NCBI GenBank assembly: GCA_020638735.1
Contig: JACKHZ010000012.1
Span: 372,001-436,000 of the forward strand
From: Planctomycetota bacterium
GTDB taxonomy: Bacteria > Planctomycetota > UBA1135 > UBA2386
DNA: 64,000 nucleotides
Reading direction: 5' to 3'
Positions 50,819 to 58,960 of this stretch are shown here, one piece after another. Made by a program: the position numbers and the translations under genes. The notes under the pieces were generated by a model. It ran no database searches. It was given only the letters and a program-made list of their open reading frames with translations, and was not told where the DNA came from. Position 1 is the first letter of the stretch. The number at the start of each line of letters is the position of its first letter.

Positions 50819-51718
50819 ATGGGGCTGCACCAGGACCTGATCACCAAACTGTTCCGTGCGTTCGAAGACCTGCTGCATCACGAGGGCGAGACGGACTTCT
50901 GGCTGGCTCGAGAGCTGCAGGCGCTGTTCGGCTACACGAAGTGGCGCAACTTCGAGCAGGTCGTGGACAAGGCTCGCGCCGCTTGTGCCCAGGCAGGTGC
51001 CGTTGTGACGGACCATTTTGCCGACGTCGGCAAAATGGTCGCCCTCGGATCCGGAGCTCGGCGGCGGATCGAGGATGTGGCCGTAACCCGTTACGGAGCC
51101 TACCTCATCGCGATGAATGGCGACCCCCGCAAGGACGTCGTCGCCTTCGCGCAGACCTACTTCGCCCTGCAGACGCGCAGGCAAGAGCTGGTCGAGCGCC
51201 GGCTCGCGGAGGTCGAGCGTCTCGAAGCACGTCGCCGGCTGACCGCCAGCGAGAAGGAACTCAGCGGCGTCATCTTCGAGCGCCTTCGTGAGCAGGAGAG
51301 CTTCGCCCGGATCCGCAGCAAGGGCGACGCGGCATTGTTCGGTGGCTGGACGACTCGAGACATGAACTCGAAACTCGGGGTGCCCTCCCAGCGGGCCTTG
51401 GCCGACTTTCTGCCGACCATCACGATCAAGACCAAGGATCTCGCCAACGAGATGACGACCCACAACGTCAAGGCATACGACCTGCAGACCGAGAGTGTCA
51501 TCTCGAGCGATCACAGTGCCAACAACCGAGAACTTCGTGAGGCGCTCGGCAAGCGAGGGATCCGTCCCGAGGACCTCCCGGCCGAAGAGGATGTGCGCGC
51601 GGTCGATCGGAGGCTGGCCCGCGAGACGCGGCGTTTGCCAGAGCAGGTCGGTCGGTTGGACGGTGGTATCGACGCGGACTCGGATGAGTCTGCCGGTAGC
51701 GGCCCCGCAGAGGGCTGA
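50819..51718 (+). CDS. dinD: DNA damage-inducible protein D (DinD)-like
   Basis: A 299-residue cytosolic protein. The N-terminal Bro-N-type fold (ETDFWLARELQALFGYTKWRNFEQVV), the conserved DHFADVGKMV then GSGARRRIEDVAVTRYGAYLIAMNGD, and AQTYFALQTRRQEL match E. coli DinD-type proteins, which are SOS-induced and reported to affect RecA function. A strong AAGGAG lies 5 nt before ATG 50819. Two sampled 60-nt lines have 62% and 55% G+C, clearly below the roughly 72% around, and it sits between repeats of another gene, so recent acquisition is likely. It contains a perfect 30-bp palindrome (see separate entry). No LexA box was identified. Confidence 0.87.
   Translation: MGLHQDLITKLFRAFEDLLHHEGETDFWLARELQALFGYTKWRNFEQVVDKARAACAQAGAVVTDHFADVGKMVALGSGARRRIEDVAVTRYGAYLIAMNGDPRKDVVAFAQTYFALQTRRQELVERRLAEVERLEARRRLTASEKELSGVIFERLREQESFARIRSKGDAALFGGWTTRDMNSKLGVPSQRALADFLPTITIKTKDLANEMTTHNVKAYDLQTESVISSDHSANNRELREALGKRGIRPEDLPAEEDVRAVDRRLARETRRLPEQVGRLDGGIDADSDESAGSGPAEG
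51011..51040. repeat. Perfect 30-bp palindrome inside dinD
   Basis: Each half is GACCATTTTGCCGAC or its complement with no loop. It spans the codons for DHFADVGKMV, and the opposite strand encodes the same peptide in one frame. It could be a regulatory site or a by-product of codon choice. Confidence 0.9.
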
Positions 51719-51795
51719 CCCCGGGTGGGCGAGCTTCGCCATCGCCTCGGCGATCCAGTGGCCGGCGCGCACTCACGTCGCGCCCGTCCCCAGCG

Positions 51796-51801
51796 TATCG
51801 T
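51796..51801 (+). promoter_or_regulatory. Candidate -10 element TATCGT
   Basis: TATCGT ends 8 nt before the ATG of the intact aminopeptidase gene. In the truncated upstream copy the same position is CATCGT. Confidence 0.35.
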
Positions 51802-51809
51802 GCGCCACC

Positions 51810-53180
51810 ATGTCGAACCGCCTGCTCGCGCTCCTGCCCATCCTGCTGCTCGCCATCCCGGCGGCGGCGCAGTCCGCTCCGGCTCCGGACAAGGCCGAGC
51901 TCCGGCGGCGGCGGGAGACGTTGGCGTCGGCGATCGCCGCGGCGCACCCGGACCGCGAAGTGATGGTGCTGCTGCGCGGCGCGCCGAAGCGCAGCGACAT
52001 GGGCGTGTTCGTGCAGTCGCAGGACTTCCTCTACCTGACCGGCGTTGCCGAGCCGGACGTCGCGATGTGGCTGATGGTCGGCATGAGCGGCGCGCTCGCG
52101 CACGACGAACTGCTGGTGCCGCCGCACTCGCCGTTCGCCGCCAAGTGGGACGGCAGCTTCCTCGCGCCGGGTGAGCAGAGCGCCGAGCGCACCGGCTTCG
52201 CCGAGGTCGGCAACGTGCGTTCGATGGGCAAGCGCTTGAGCGAACGCCTCGGCGCCGGCGGCGGCGACGCACCGCTGGTGGTCACCGCGACCGAGGCCGC
52301 GGCGATGATCGGCAGCACGCCGGGCAAGGCGTCGCAGTCGGCGGCCGAACAGCAGAAGGACGAGTTCGACGGTCGCGAGAGCCGCGAGCAGCGCTTCGTC
52401 GACTGGCTGAAGAAGCAGCGTGAAGATCTCGAGGTCGAGTCGATCGAGCGCTACCTGACGCCGATGCGCGCACACAAGTCGGTGGCCGAGATCACGCTGC
52501 TGCGCGAGAGCGCCGAAATCGCCGCCGCCGGCATCGCCGCGGCGATGCGCGCCTGCGAGCCGGGCGCCTACGAGTTCCAGCTGGCGGCGGTCGCGCGCTG
52601 CGTGTTCTCGCTGCGCGGCTGCGGGCCGGACGCCTACGCGGCGATCGTCGGCGGCGGCCCCAACGGCTGCGTGCTGCACTACAGCGCCTGCACGCGTGAG
52701 CTGCTGCCGACCGACCTGATCGTCATGGACTACGCGGCGACGCTGCACGGCTACTGCAGCGACGTGACCCGCACGTTCCCCGCGTCCGGCACGTTCTCGC
52801 CGGAGCAACGCAAGCTGGTCGACGACGTGCACGAGATCCAGCACGCGCTGCTGAAGATGGTGCGTCCCGGCGCGAGGCTGTCGGAGATCGGCCGGCGCTG
52901 CGGCGAGCTGCTGCGCGAGAAGGGCTACCGCGTCGACCATGGCCCGTGCCACCACGTCGGCCTCGCCGTGCACGACCCGTCGGTGGACCTGCTCGAGATC
53001 GGCATGGTGATCACCGTCGAGCCGGGTGCCTACCTGGAGAAGGACGGCATGGGCTGCCGCATCGAGGACACGGTGCTGGTGACGACGGATGGCTGCGAGA
53101 TCCTCTCCAAGGACGTGCCGTCGTCGCCGGATGCGATCGAGGCGCTGATGCGTCAGCCGGCGACGATCCCGCTGCGGTGA
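51810..53180 (+). CDS. Exported Xaa-Pro aminopeptidase (M24B family)
   Basis: A 456-residue protein: signal peptide (residues 1-20, LLALLPILLLAIPAAAQ), an N-terminal creatinase-like domain, and the M24 pita-bread catalytic domain. The five metal ligands are visible as Asp307 (VMDYAATLHG), Asp318 (CSDVTRTF), His381/382 (GPCHHVGLAVHD), Glu404 (VEPGAYL) and Glu419 (RIEDTVLV). It removes N-terminal residues before proline, here in the periplasm judging by the signal peptide, probably for peptide use. ATG 51810. The 91 bp before it hold only repeat R2 and a candidate promoter. The second copy of its 5' end is at 50513. Confidence 0.9.
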   Translation: MSNRLLALLPILLLAIPAAAQSAPAPDKAELRRRRETLASAIAAAHPDREVMVLLRGAPKRSDMGVFVQSQDFLYLTGVAEPDVAMWLMVGMSGALAHDELLVPPHSPFAAKWDGSFLAPGEQSAERTGFAEVGNVRSMGKRLSERLGAGGGDAPLVVTATEAAAMIGSTPGKASQSAAEQQKDEFDGRESREQRFVDWLKKQREDLEVESIERYLTPMRAHKSVAEITLLRESAEIAAAGIAAAMRACEPGAYEFQLAAVARCVFSLRGCGPDAYAAIVGGGPNGCVLHYSACTRELLPTDLIVMDYAATLHGYCSDVTRTFPASGTFSPEQRKLVDDVHEIQHALLKMVRPGARLSEIGRRCGELLREKGYRVDHGPCHHVGLAVHDPSVDLLEIGMVITVEPGAYLEKDGMGCRIEDTVLVTTDGCEILSKDVPSSPDAIEALMRQPATIPLR

Positions 53181-53201
53181 GAGGAACGAGGCGTCCCGCG
53201 C

Positions 53202-54584
53202 TCAGCCGCCGAGCGAGCGCACGAACGCGTCGGGCACCCCGTCGCGCACCGCGCTCTGCAGCGCCAGCGAACGATCGATCGCGCAGGCGTCGAAGCCGAG
53301 CGGCAGCGTCGGGCCGTCGATGTCGGACCACGTCGCGCTCGCCAGTCGACGATCGCGTTCGTTCTGGACCGCGCGCAGCAGGGTGGCGTCGCCGGTCGCG
53401 GCGGCGATCGAGGCGAGGTTGACGGCGGCCGGCGCGTAGCCGGGCGCGCACTGCATCGCGCGTTGCCACAGGCGCCACGCCGCTTCGCCGCCCTCGGCGC
53501 CGCGCCAGCGCAGCGTCGCCATGCCGAGCAGGTTGAGCGTGCGCGGGTCGTCGGGCGCGAGGTCGTAGGCGGCGAGCGCGGCGGCGGCGATGACGTCGCC
53601 GTCGGCCCACGTCGTCAGCATCGCGGTGGTGCGGCCGAGCACGCGGTCGGCGGCGGTGCTGGCCGGACGCTGCGGCCGCAGGCCGGCGAGCGGCGCGAGC
53701 TGGCGCAGGCGGTTGCCGAGGCGGTGCTCCTGCACGCGACGGTGACCGGCCGCGGCGATTCGCATAGTGCGCTCCGGATCGCCGAGCAGTTCGTCGACGA
53801 TCGCTTCGAAGTCGTCGTCGCCGTAGAGCACGCACTCCTCGCCGGGCACGAAGAAGTCGCGCACCTCGCGGTTGTCGCGCTCCATCAGCAGCAAGGCGCC
53901 GCAGGCCGGCACCTCGAAGCCGCGCAGGTTCATCTCGCCGCGGATGCTGCGGTTGAAGCCGAGCTTGCAGCGGCTGAGGAAGCGGCCGTACGACGCGCCG
54001 CGCACCTGCGAGGTGACCTCGACGCCGACGCCGCGGTCGGCGAGGCGCCGCACGCGTTCGATCCACGGCGCGCGTTCGCGCTGCACCGTCGGGTTGAGGT
54101 TGCCGGCGAAGCCGAGGTCGAGGTCGCGCGGGCCGGCGTCGGACCAGATCTTGTGGAACGGCCGTTTGTGCGCGTACTGGCACCAGTAGCGCACGTCGGC
54201 GAACGACAGCTTCTGGAACAGGTCGACGCCGTTCTGGTCGCACAGCAGCACGTCGAAGAACGGCCACAGTCCGACCAGGTACGGCAGCGTCAGGTTGTAG
54301 TCGGAGACGACGCCGACGACCGGCACCGGGCATTGGTCGATGCCGGCGGGCAGCGGCTCCTGGTCGGGCCAGTAGAGCAGCACCAGGTCCGGTGTGAAGC
54401 CGGGCGGCAGCGCGCGCTCGAGCTCGTGCCACGAGCCGCGCGACGGGTCGAAGGCGACGTCGAACGCGTAGTGCACGCCGTCGACGTCCATGCGCTCGGG
54501 CGGCCCGAAGGTGACGAGCTCGACGTCGCGCAGCGCTTCGCGTTCGTCGAAGCACTCGAGCGGCAGGTTGCAGAGCACGCGCAC
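53202..54584 (-). CDS. CgeB-like glycosyltransferase with C-terminal repeat region
   Basis: A 460-residue cytosolic protein. The first about 290 residues match the CgeB/spore-maturation type GT-B fold: VRVLCNLPLECF start, DLVLLYWPDQEP, DVLLCDQNGVDLFQK, LGFAGNLNP, GVGVEVTSQVRG, LGFNRSIRGEMNLRGFEVPACGALLLME, and the DFFVPGEECVLYGDDDF end. The remaining about 150 residues are TPR-like helices. It is 14 bp downstream of the TPR glycosyltransferase on the same strand, so the pair likely decorates the same glycan or glycoprotein. Starts GTG 54584 or 54578. Its stop is 21 bp from the aminopeptidase stop. Confidence 0.8.
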   Translation of the reverse strand: MRVLCNLPLECFDEREALRDVELVTFGPPERMDVDGVHYAFDVAFDPSRGSWHELERALPPGFTPDLVLLYWPDQEPLPAGIDQCPVPVVGVVSDYNLTLPYLVGLWPFFDVLLCDQNGVDLFQKLSFADVRYWCQYAHKRPFHKIWSDAGPRDLDLGFAGNLNPTVQRERAPWIERVRRLADRGVGVEVTSQVRGASYGRFLSRCKLGFNRSIRGEMNLRGFEVPACGALLLMERDNREVRDFFVPGEECVLYGDDDFEAIVDELLGDPERTMRIAAAGHRRVQEHRLGNRLRQLAPLAGLRPQRPASTAADRVLGRTTAMLTTWADGDVIAAAALAAYDLAPDDPRTLNLLGMATLRWRGAEGGEAAWRLWQRAMQCAPGYAPAAVNLASIAAATGDATLLRAVQNERDRRLASATWSDIDGPTLPLGFDACAIDRSLALQSAVRDGVPDAFVRSLGG

Positions 54585-54598
54585 GGCGCCGTTCCCCG

Positions 54599-56227
54599 TC
54601 AGGCCGCCGGCAGCGCGCCGAGGTTGGCGCGCGCGTCGACGTGCTTGGGGTCGAGCACCAGCGCGCGTTCGAAGCTCTGGCGCGCGGCGGTCACGTCGCC
54701 GGCCTGGAACAGCACGACGCCGAGGCGGTTGTAGGCGTCGGCGGAGCGGCCGCCGACCGCCAGCGCGGCGCGGAACGCCTGCGCCGCCTCGCGCATGTCG
54801 CCGAGCGCGTGCAGCGCGTTGCCGCGGCCGACGTGCAGCGCCTCGTCGTCGACGCCGTGCGCGGCGAGCGCCGCATAGACGTCGAGCGCGCTGCGCGGCT
54901 GGCCGGCGCACAGCCACGCGGTCGCGGTCTGGTGGGCGAGCGTGTCGTCGTCGGGGTTCAGCGTGTGCGCGGCGGCGAAGGCACGCGCGGCGCGCTGCGG
55001 GTCGCTGCCGAGCAGGCCTTCGCCGACGCTGCGCAGCTGCGTGCACAGCTGGGCGAGCGGTTCGTCGGCGAGCTGTGGCAGCAGGCGCAGGTCGCTGCGC
55101 TGGTCGTTTGCCGGTTGCTCGCGAACGATCGCGATCGGGGCCGGTGCACTCGCAGCTTCGGGCACCGGCACGCAGGCCGACGGCGGCGGCGCGGGGCGTG
55201 TCGCCGCGAAGCGCCGCAGCGCGGCTTCGAGCTGTTCGCCGTGGCGATCGATGTGGTAGTGCCCGGCGACCTCGATGCCGGCGGCGCGCAGCGTCACGCG
55301 CACGTCGGGCAGCGCGCCGGCGAGCACCATCGCCTCGGCCATCGCCACCGGGTCCCTCGGCGGCACCCACAAGGCGTAGCGTTCGTGGCCGACCAGCGCC
55401 TGGTGGTTGCGGAAGCACGGGATGTCGGTCAGCACCGACGGCACGCCGCACGCCATCGCCTCGATCGCCGGCAGGAAGAAGCCCTCCTCCGGGCCGCTGC
55501 TGGTGCCGAGGAACACGTCGAGCGAACGGTAGAAGTCGCCCATCTGGTCGGGCCGGAGCTGCTGGTGCCACTCGACCGGGAACGGCAGGCCCTGCTCCTC
55601 CGGCGCCGGCGCGGTGTTGCTGGCGCGCACCAGCACAACCTGCTGGCCGGCCTTGTGCGCGAGGCTGCACGCTTCGTAGCCGGTCGGGAGGTCCTTCCAC
55701 GGGATCCGGTACGGGCCGACCAGGCCCACGCGCAGCGGCGTGCCCGGCTTCTTGGGGTGGGCCGGGCGATGCACACCATGGTCGATGACGTAGCGCAGCT
55801 CGGTCGGATCCTGGGCGAAGCGCTCGCGCAGCAGGCGCGTCAGGTGGGGCGAGATCGTCAGGCGGTGGATCCCCGGCAGCCGGTAGACCGACTCGATGCG
55901 GTCGCGCAGCGCGGCGTTCTCCGGGTTGTCGCCCTCGTAGCCCTGGCACAGGTGCACCGGCACGCCCTTGTCATCGCCGGCGGCGGCCGCCCACGGCACG
56001 GTGGTCCAGAAGGTGCCGATCACGACGTCGCCGTCCGGCAGGTGCTCGGCGCGGAAGTCCGGCACGCGGCGGAACGCGCATTCGAGCGGCATCCAGGCCG
56101 GCGGCCCGGAGCGGCTGACGACGGTGACCTGGTGGCCGCGGCGGGCCAGCCAGTTGGCGTCCTCGAGCGCCACCTTGACGCCTCCCCAGAGCTGGTCCGC
56201 GACCTCGAGCAACAACGTGATGCGCAT
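54599..56227 (-). CDS. GT4-like glycosyltransferase with C-terminal TPR repeats
   Basis: A 542-residue protein. Residues 1-345 are a GT-B glycosyltransferase: start MRITLLLEVADQLWGGVKVALE, then VTVVSRSGPP, the linker LRVGLVGPYRIPWKDLP, and the donor-binding 'GTSSGPEEGFFLPAIEAMACGVPSVL' (the EX7E-type motif). A Pro/Ala-rich linker (about 370-410) joins it to three or four TPR-type repeats (about 430-540, 'AYNRLGVVLFQAGDVTAARQSFERALVLDP'). Coupled glycosyltransferase-TPR architectures are known in protein O-glycosylation. Start ATG 56227 has AGGCGAACG just upstream; the frame continues upstream without similarity. Divergent from the proline dehydrogenase gene. Confidence 0.82.
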   Translation of the reverse strand: MRITLLLEVADQLWGGVKVALEDANWLARRGHQVTVVSRSGPPAWMPLECAFRRVPDFRAEHLPDGDVVIGTFWTTVPWAAAAGDDKGVPVHLCQGYEGDNPENAALRDRIESVYRLPGIHRLTISPHLTRLLRERFAQDPTELRYVIDHGVHRPAHPKKPGTPLRVGLVGPYRIPWKDLPTGYEACSLAHKAGQQVVLVRASNTAPAPEEQGLPFPVEWHQQLRPDQMGDFYRSLDVFLGTSSGPEEGFFLPAIEAMACGVPSVLTDIPCFRNHQALVGHERYALWVPPRDPVAMAEAMVLAGALPDVRVTLRAAGIEVAGHYHIDRHGEQLEAALRRFAATRPAPPPSACVPVPEAASAPAPIAIVREQPANDQRSDLRLLPQLADEPLAQLCTQLRSVGEGLLGSDPQRAARAFAAAHTLNPDDDTLAHQTATAWLCAGQPRSALDVYAALAAHGVDDEALHVGRGNALHALGDMREAAQAFRAALAVGGRSADAYNRLGVVLFQAGDVTAARQSFERALVLDPKHVDARANLGALPAA

Positions 56228-56369
56228 ACGTTCGCCTCGGCCGCCCGCGGCGACCCGTTCGATCCGGTCCTCCGATCGGCCCGTTGGCATGGGGGACTTG
56301 AGCGGCGTGCCGGAGCCGAGGGCATCCGTTGGCTTGCGGGCGGCTGCGCGGGCATGATCCTCGCCGCCC

Positions 56370-57287
56370 GTGAATCCCCTGATCCGCGTCATCCCGGCGT
56401 TCCTCGTCCGCTTCTTCGCCAAGCCCTACGTGGCCGGTGATTCGCTCGCCGCGGCGATGGACGTGGTCGGCAGGCTGCGCCGTGAGCGCGGCCTGTGGTC
56501 GACGCTGGACCTGCTCGCCGAGGACATCCGCGAGCCGGAGCAGGCGCGCCGCAACCTCGAGGCCTACCTGCAGATGGTGGACGCCGTCGCGGCGATGCCG
56601 GCGGCCGACCGCGCCACCCTGTCGCTCAAGCCCTCGTCGTACACGACCGAGCCGCTGCACGAAGGCGGCGACGGCGGCGGTTCGTTCGAAGCGATGCAGC
56701 AGATCGTGCGGCGCGCGGCCGCGAACGGCGTCGATTGCACGATCGACATGGAGGGGCATCCGTGGACCGACTTCACGCTCGACGCGCTGAGCAAGCTGCA
56801 CGCCGAGGGGCTGCGCAACCTCGGCTGCGTGCTGCAGACGCGCCTGTTCCGCACCGAGCGCGACCTCGACGCGCTGCCGCCGGGGCTCCGTGTCCGGCTG
56901 GTGATCGGCATCTACCAGGAGGCCGGCGAGATCGCGTTGACCGACAAGCCGGCGATGAAGGACCGGCTGCTGCAGTACGCGGAGAAGCTGCTGGCGCGCG
57001 GCCACTACGTCGAGTTCGCCAGCCACGACGTCGCCTACGTGCGCCGCTTCGTCGAGGAGGTCGTGCCTCGGGCCGGCGTCGGCGCCGACCGCTTCGAGGT
57101 GCAGATGCTCTACGGCGTGCCGCGCGATCGCTTCCTCGCCGACCTCTCGCGCGCCGGCATCAAGGCGCGGCTCTACGTGCCGTTCGCGCTGGGCTGGGAC
57201 ATGGCGATCGAATACCTGCGCCGCCGCCTCGACGAATACCCGGCGATGATGTGGCTGGTCAGCAAGAACCTGATCCTGCGCCGCTGA
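56370..57287 (+). CDS. Proline dehydrogenase
   Basis: A 305-residue FAD enzyme that oxidises proline to pyrroline-5-carboxylate and passes electrons to quinones. The TIM-barrel PRODH fold shows SLKPSSYT, 'IDMEGHPWTDFTLDAL', 'LGCVLQTRLFRTERDL', 'VRLVIGIYQEAGEIAL', 'YVEFASHDVAYV', 'FEVQMLYGVPRD' and 'ARLYVPFALGWDMAIEYLRRRL'. This is the stand-alone (monofunctional) form, so the P5C dehydrogenase must be elsewhere; no PutA fusion is seen. GTG 56370 is the start. Confidence 0.88.
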   Translation: MNPLIRVIPAFLVRFFAKPYVAGDSLAAAMDVVGRLRRERGLWSTLDLLAEDIREPEQARRNLEAYLQMVDAVAAMPAADRATLSLKPSSYTTEPLHEGGDGGGSFEAMQQIVRRAAANGVDCTIDMEGHPWTDFTLDALSKLHAEGLRNLGCVLQTRLFRTERDLDALPPGLRVRLVIGIYQEAGEIALTDKPAMKDRLLQYAEKLLARGHYVEFASHDVAYVRRFVEEVVPRAGVGADRFEVQMLYGVPRDRFLADLSRAGIKARLYVPFALGWDMAIEYLRRRLDEYPAMMWLVSKNLILRR

Positions 57288-57411
57288 CGGTCGGGAGGGG
57301 GGCTGCGCGCCGATCCGGCTCGACCGGATGGTTCCGTGGACCGAAAAGGGCCGCGAGTGACCGTTCCGTTGGGCCGATCACGTGCCCATGGCGCTGGGGA
57401 CAATGAATCGG

Positions 57412-57417
57412 TATACT
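57412..57417 (+). promoter_or_regulatory. Candidate -10 element TATACT
   Basis: TATACT ends 10 nt before ATG 57428 in a locally A+T-richer stretch (GACAATGAATCGGTATACT). TGGCGC lies 17 bp upstream at 57389-57394 and could be a weak -35. This is the best match to a canonical -10 in the window. Confidence 0.45.
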
Positions 57418-57427
57418 GCTTCCCCCC

Positions 57428-57751
57428 ATGGATCCACTTGCCACGATCGTCGAGCGACTCTGCGCCTGGAAGGACGTCAACCGCGAGAAGCGGGACGGGA
57501 AGGACAGCTTCCTGGTCCGCGGTCAGGTTTTCGCCTACCTCGGCAAGAAGGGCGTCGTCGTCAAGCTGGCTCCGCCGCAGGTCACCGAAGCGCTGAAGAT
57601 CATCGGCGCCAAGCGCATGCCGGACGACGGCGACCCGCACTCGCGCGAGTTCGTCGAGATCCCGGTGACCGGGCCGCGCGAGGTCGAGCGCGCGATGATG
57701 TGGCTGCGCCGCGCCTGCCGCCTGGGCCGCACTGCTGCTGGTCCGGTCTGA
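57428..57751 (+). CDS. TfoX N-terminal/MmcQ-like small protein
   Basis: A 107-residue cytosolic protein with the 'YjbR/TfoX-N' pattern: 'KDSFLVRGQVFAYLGKKGVVVKLAPPQ', which fits an open DNA-binding-like alpha/beta fold, and 'EFVEIPVTGPREVERAMMWLRRAC' at the end. In gamma-proteobacteria TfoX regulates competence, but the stand-alone domain here need not. ATG 57428, about 140 bp after proline dehydrogenase. A set of 17-bp repeats begins at its 3' end. Confidence 0.72.
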   Translation: MDPLATIVERLCAWKDVNREKRDGKDSFLVRGQVFAYLGKKGVVVKLAPPQVTEALKIIGAKRMPDDGDPHSREFVEIPVTGPREVERAMMWLRRACRLGRTAAGPV

Positions 57752-57803
57752 TCTGCCGAAGGGTCCGATCTTCCGAAGGGTCTGATCTTCCGAAGGGTCT
57801 GGG
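57746..57803. repeat. Tandem 17-bp repeat, 3.4 copies
   Basis: Unit GTCTGATCTGCCGAAGG then two variants (GTCCGATCTTCCGAAGG, GTCTGATCTTCCGAAGG) and a 7-bp partial, in steps of 17 bp. It starts inside the last codons of the TfoX-like gene. No coding role is seen. Confidence 0.85.
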
Positions 57804-57866
57804 CTGATCGGAACTTCTGGTCTGGTCAGCCCTGCGCTTCCTGCTTGCGACCCGATTGGGTCACGC
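57801..57866. terminator. Two hairpins between convergent genes
   Basis: GGGCTGA/TCAGCCC (57801-57807, 57826-57832) with an 18-nt loop, and GACCC-GATT-GGGTC (57849-57862) with extra pairing on either side. They lie between the TfoX-like stop and the cobalamin adenosyltransferase stop and could end both transcripts. No T-run was found. Confidence 0.35.
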
Positions 57867-57874
57867 AGCCGGGC

Positions 57875-58456
57875 TCATTCGCGCAGCCAGGGAACGTCGG
57901 GGGAGTCGGCTAGCCGGTTGGCCAGCCGCGCCCACGAGAAGCACAGATCCGACAGGCGGTTGAGGTAGACGCCGAACTCCGTCGGTACCGCCCGCGCCGG
58001 TTCGGTGGCTTCGACCTGGCAGAGCGTCCAGAAGCGTCGCTCGGCACGCCGCGCGACCGTGCGCGAGACGTGCAGCAACGCGGCCAGCCGGGTGCCGCCG
58101 GGCAGCACGAAGCTGCGCAGGGCCGGCAGCAGCGCCTCGGACTCGTCGATCCATGCCTCGAGTCGACGCGTGGCATCGGCGACCCGGTCCACCGCGGCCT
58201 TGCCGCCGACCGTCGCCAGGTCCGCACCCAGGTCGAAGAGCACGCTCTGGATTGCCGCGAACGACGTTGCGGCGAACCCGGGCGGGGGTGGCTGGCCGGG
58301 TGAAGCGACCGCCAGTTCGGCAGCGCAGACCCCCAGCGTCGAACTCAGCTCGTCGACCGTGCCGTAGGCCTCGATGCGGGCGTGGTCCTTGGCCACGCGC
58401 TGGTTGCCGAACAGGCCGGTTGTGCCGTCGTCACCGGTGCGGGTGTAGATGGGCAT
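57875..58456 (-). CDS. ATP:cob(I)alamin adenosyltransferase, PduO type
   Basis: A 193-residue cytosolic enzyme that attaches adenosine from ATP to cob(I)alamin, making coenzyme B12. It has the N-terminal 'PIYTRTGDDGTTGLFGNQRVAKDH' ATP-binding start, 'EAYGTVDELSSTLGV', and 'LHVSRTVARRAERRFWTLCQVE' plus 'FGVYLNRLSDLCFSWAR' for the trimer and corrinoid side. This matches PduO/MMAB rather than CobA. Length is normal. No B12 riboswitch was seen upstream. ATG 58456. Confidence 0.92.
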   Translation of the reverse strand: MPIYTRTGDDGTTGLFGNQRVAKDHARIEAYGTVDELSSTLGVCAAELAVASPGQPPPPGFAATSFAAIQSVLFDLGADLATVGGKAAVDRVADATRRLEAWIDESEALLPALRSFVLPGGTRLAALLHVSRTVARRAERRFWTLCQVEATEPARAVPTEFGVYLNRLSDLCFSWARLANRLADSPDVPWLRE

Positions 58457-58547
58457 GCTGCGTTCGCGTCGAGGCTCGCCTGCGCGCCATGCGGATTTCG
58501 CCGTTCGTGGCGGGCCCGTCGGTCCAATGGCAGCGCGGAAATGAAAT

Positions 58548-58579
58548 CCGGTCGGCGAAGGCGAACCTCCGCCGACCGG
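58548..58579. terminator. 10-bp perfect stem hairpin in the gene-free stretch
   Basis: CCGGTCGGCG (58548-58557) pairs with CGCCGACCGG (58570-58579) around a 12-nt loop; ACTCTGTTCT follows. It could be a terminator or part of a small RNA. Confidence 0.4.
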
Positions 58580-58954
58580 AACTCTGTTCTACACTGGTGT
58601 GGCTGCCCTTGCGGGCGGATGGAGAGGTTTGCCCACCGGGGATCGTTGGCTCACCGGATCCTGGCGAGAGGAACGGCAGCCGCCCAGGTCTCGATCCCAT
58701 GCAGTCCAGAGAGCTGTACGATTGTTGTGACACCGTCGAGACGGGGTCAGACGCGGCCAGTATTGCCGGCCAGTGACCCATGTCAAGGCACAAGCGCCTG
58801 CGCACACAAGGGATCGGACCGGATGCGGGAATGTGCTTCAGGGGATTTCCCTGAGCGCGTGGACCACCCCATGGCACCGGCACTTCGGGCGCCCTGATGC
58901 TCCGACATCGCGGGGAGGACTTGCGCTGCTCCTGGCGCGGACGTGGGGGGCTCG

Positions 58955-58960
58955 CATAAT
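58955..58960 (+). promoter_or_regulatory. Candidate -10 element CATAAT
   Basis: CATAAT lies 21 nt before the ATG of the kelch gene; TGGCGC occurs 16 bp upstream at 58933-58938, the same -35-like word as before the TfoX-like gene. Confidence 0.4.

Noticed and set aside
50545..51291. 248-codon frame starting at the truncated aminopeptidase copy
   Set aside because: Only the first about 58 codons match the intact gene; the remainder is an out-of-frame reading of the dinD region, which has its own start, ribosome-binding site and family motifs.
50513..51983. Insertion sequence or transposon carrying dinD
   Set aside because: No transposase, no terminal inverted repeats and no short target duplication were found. 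The flanking repeats are a diverged 206-bp gene segment instead.
58457..58860. Cobalamin riboswitch upstream of the cobalamin adenosyltransferase gene
   Set aside because: I looked for the B12 box (GCCACTG) and the GGTGAAATCC-type core on the minus strand. Only a GTCACTGG word is present and the rest does not fit. A covariance-model search would decide.
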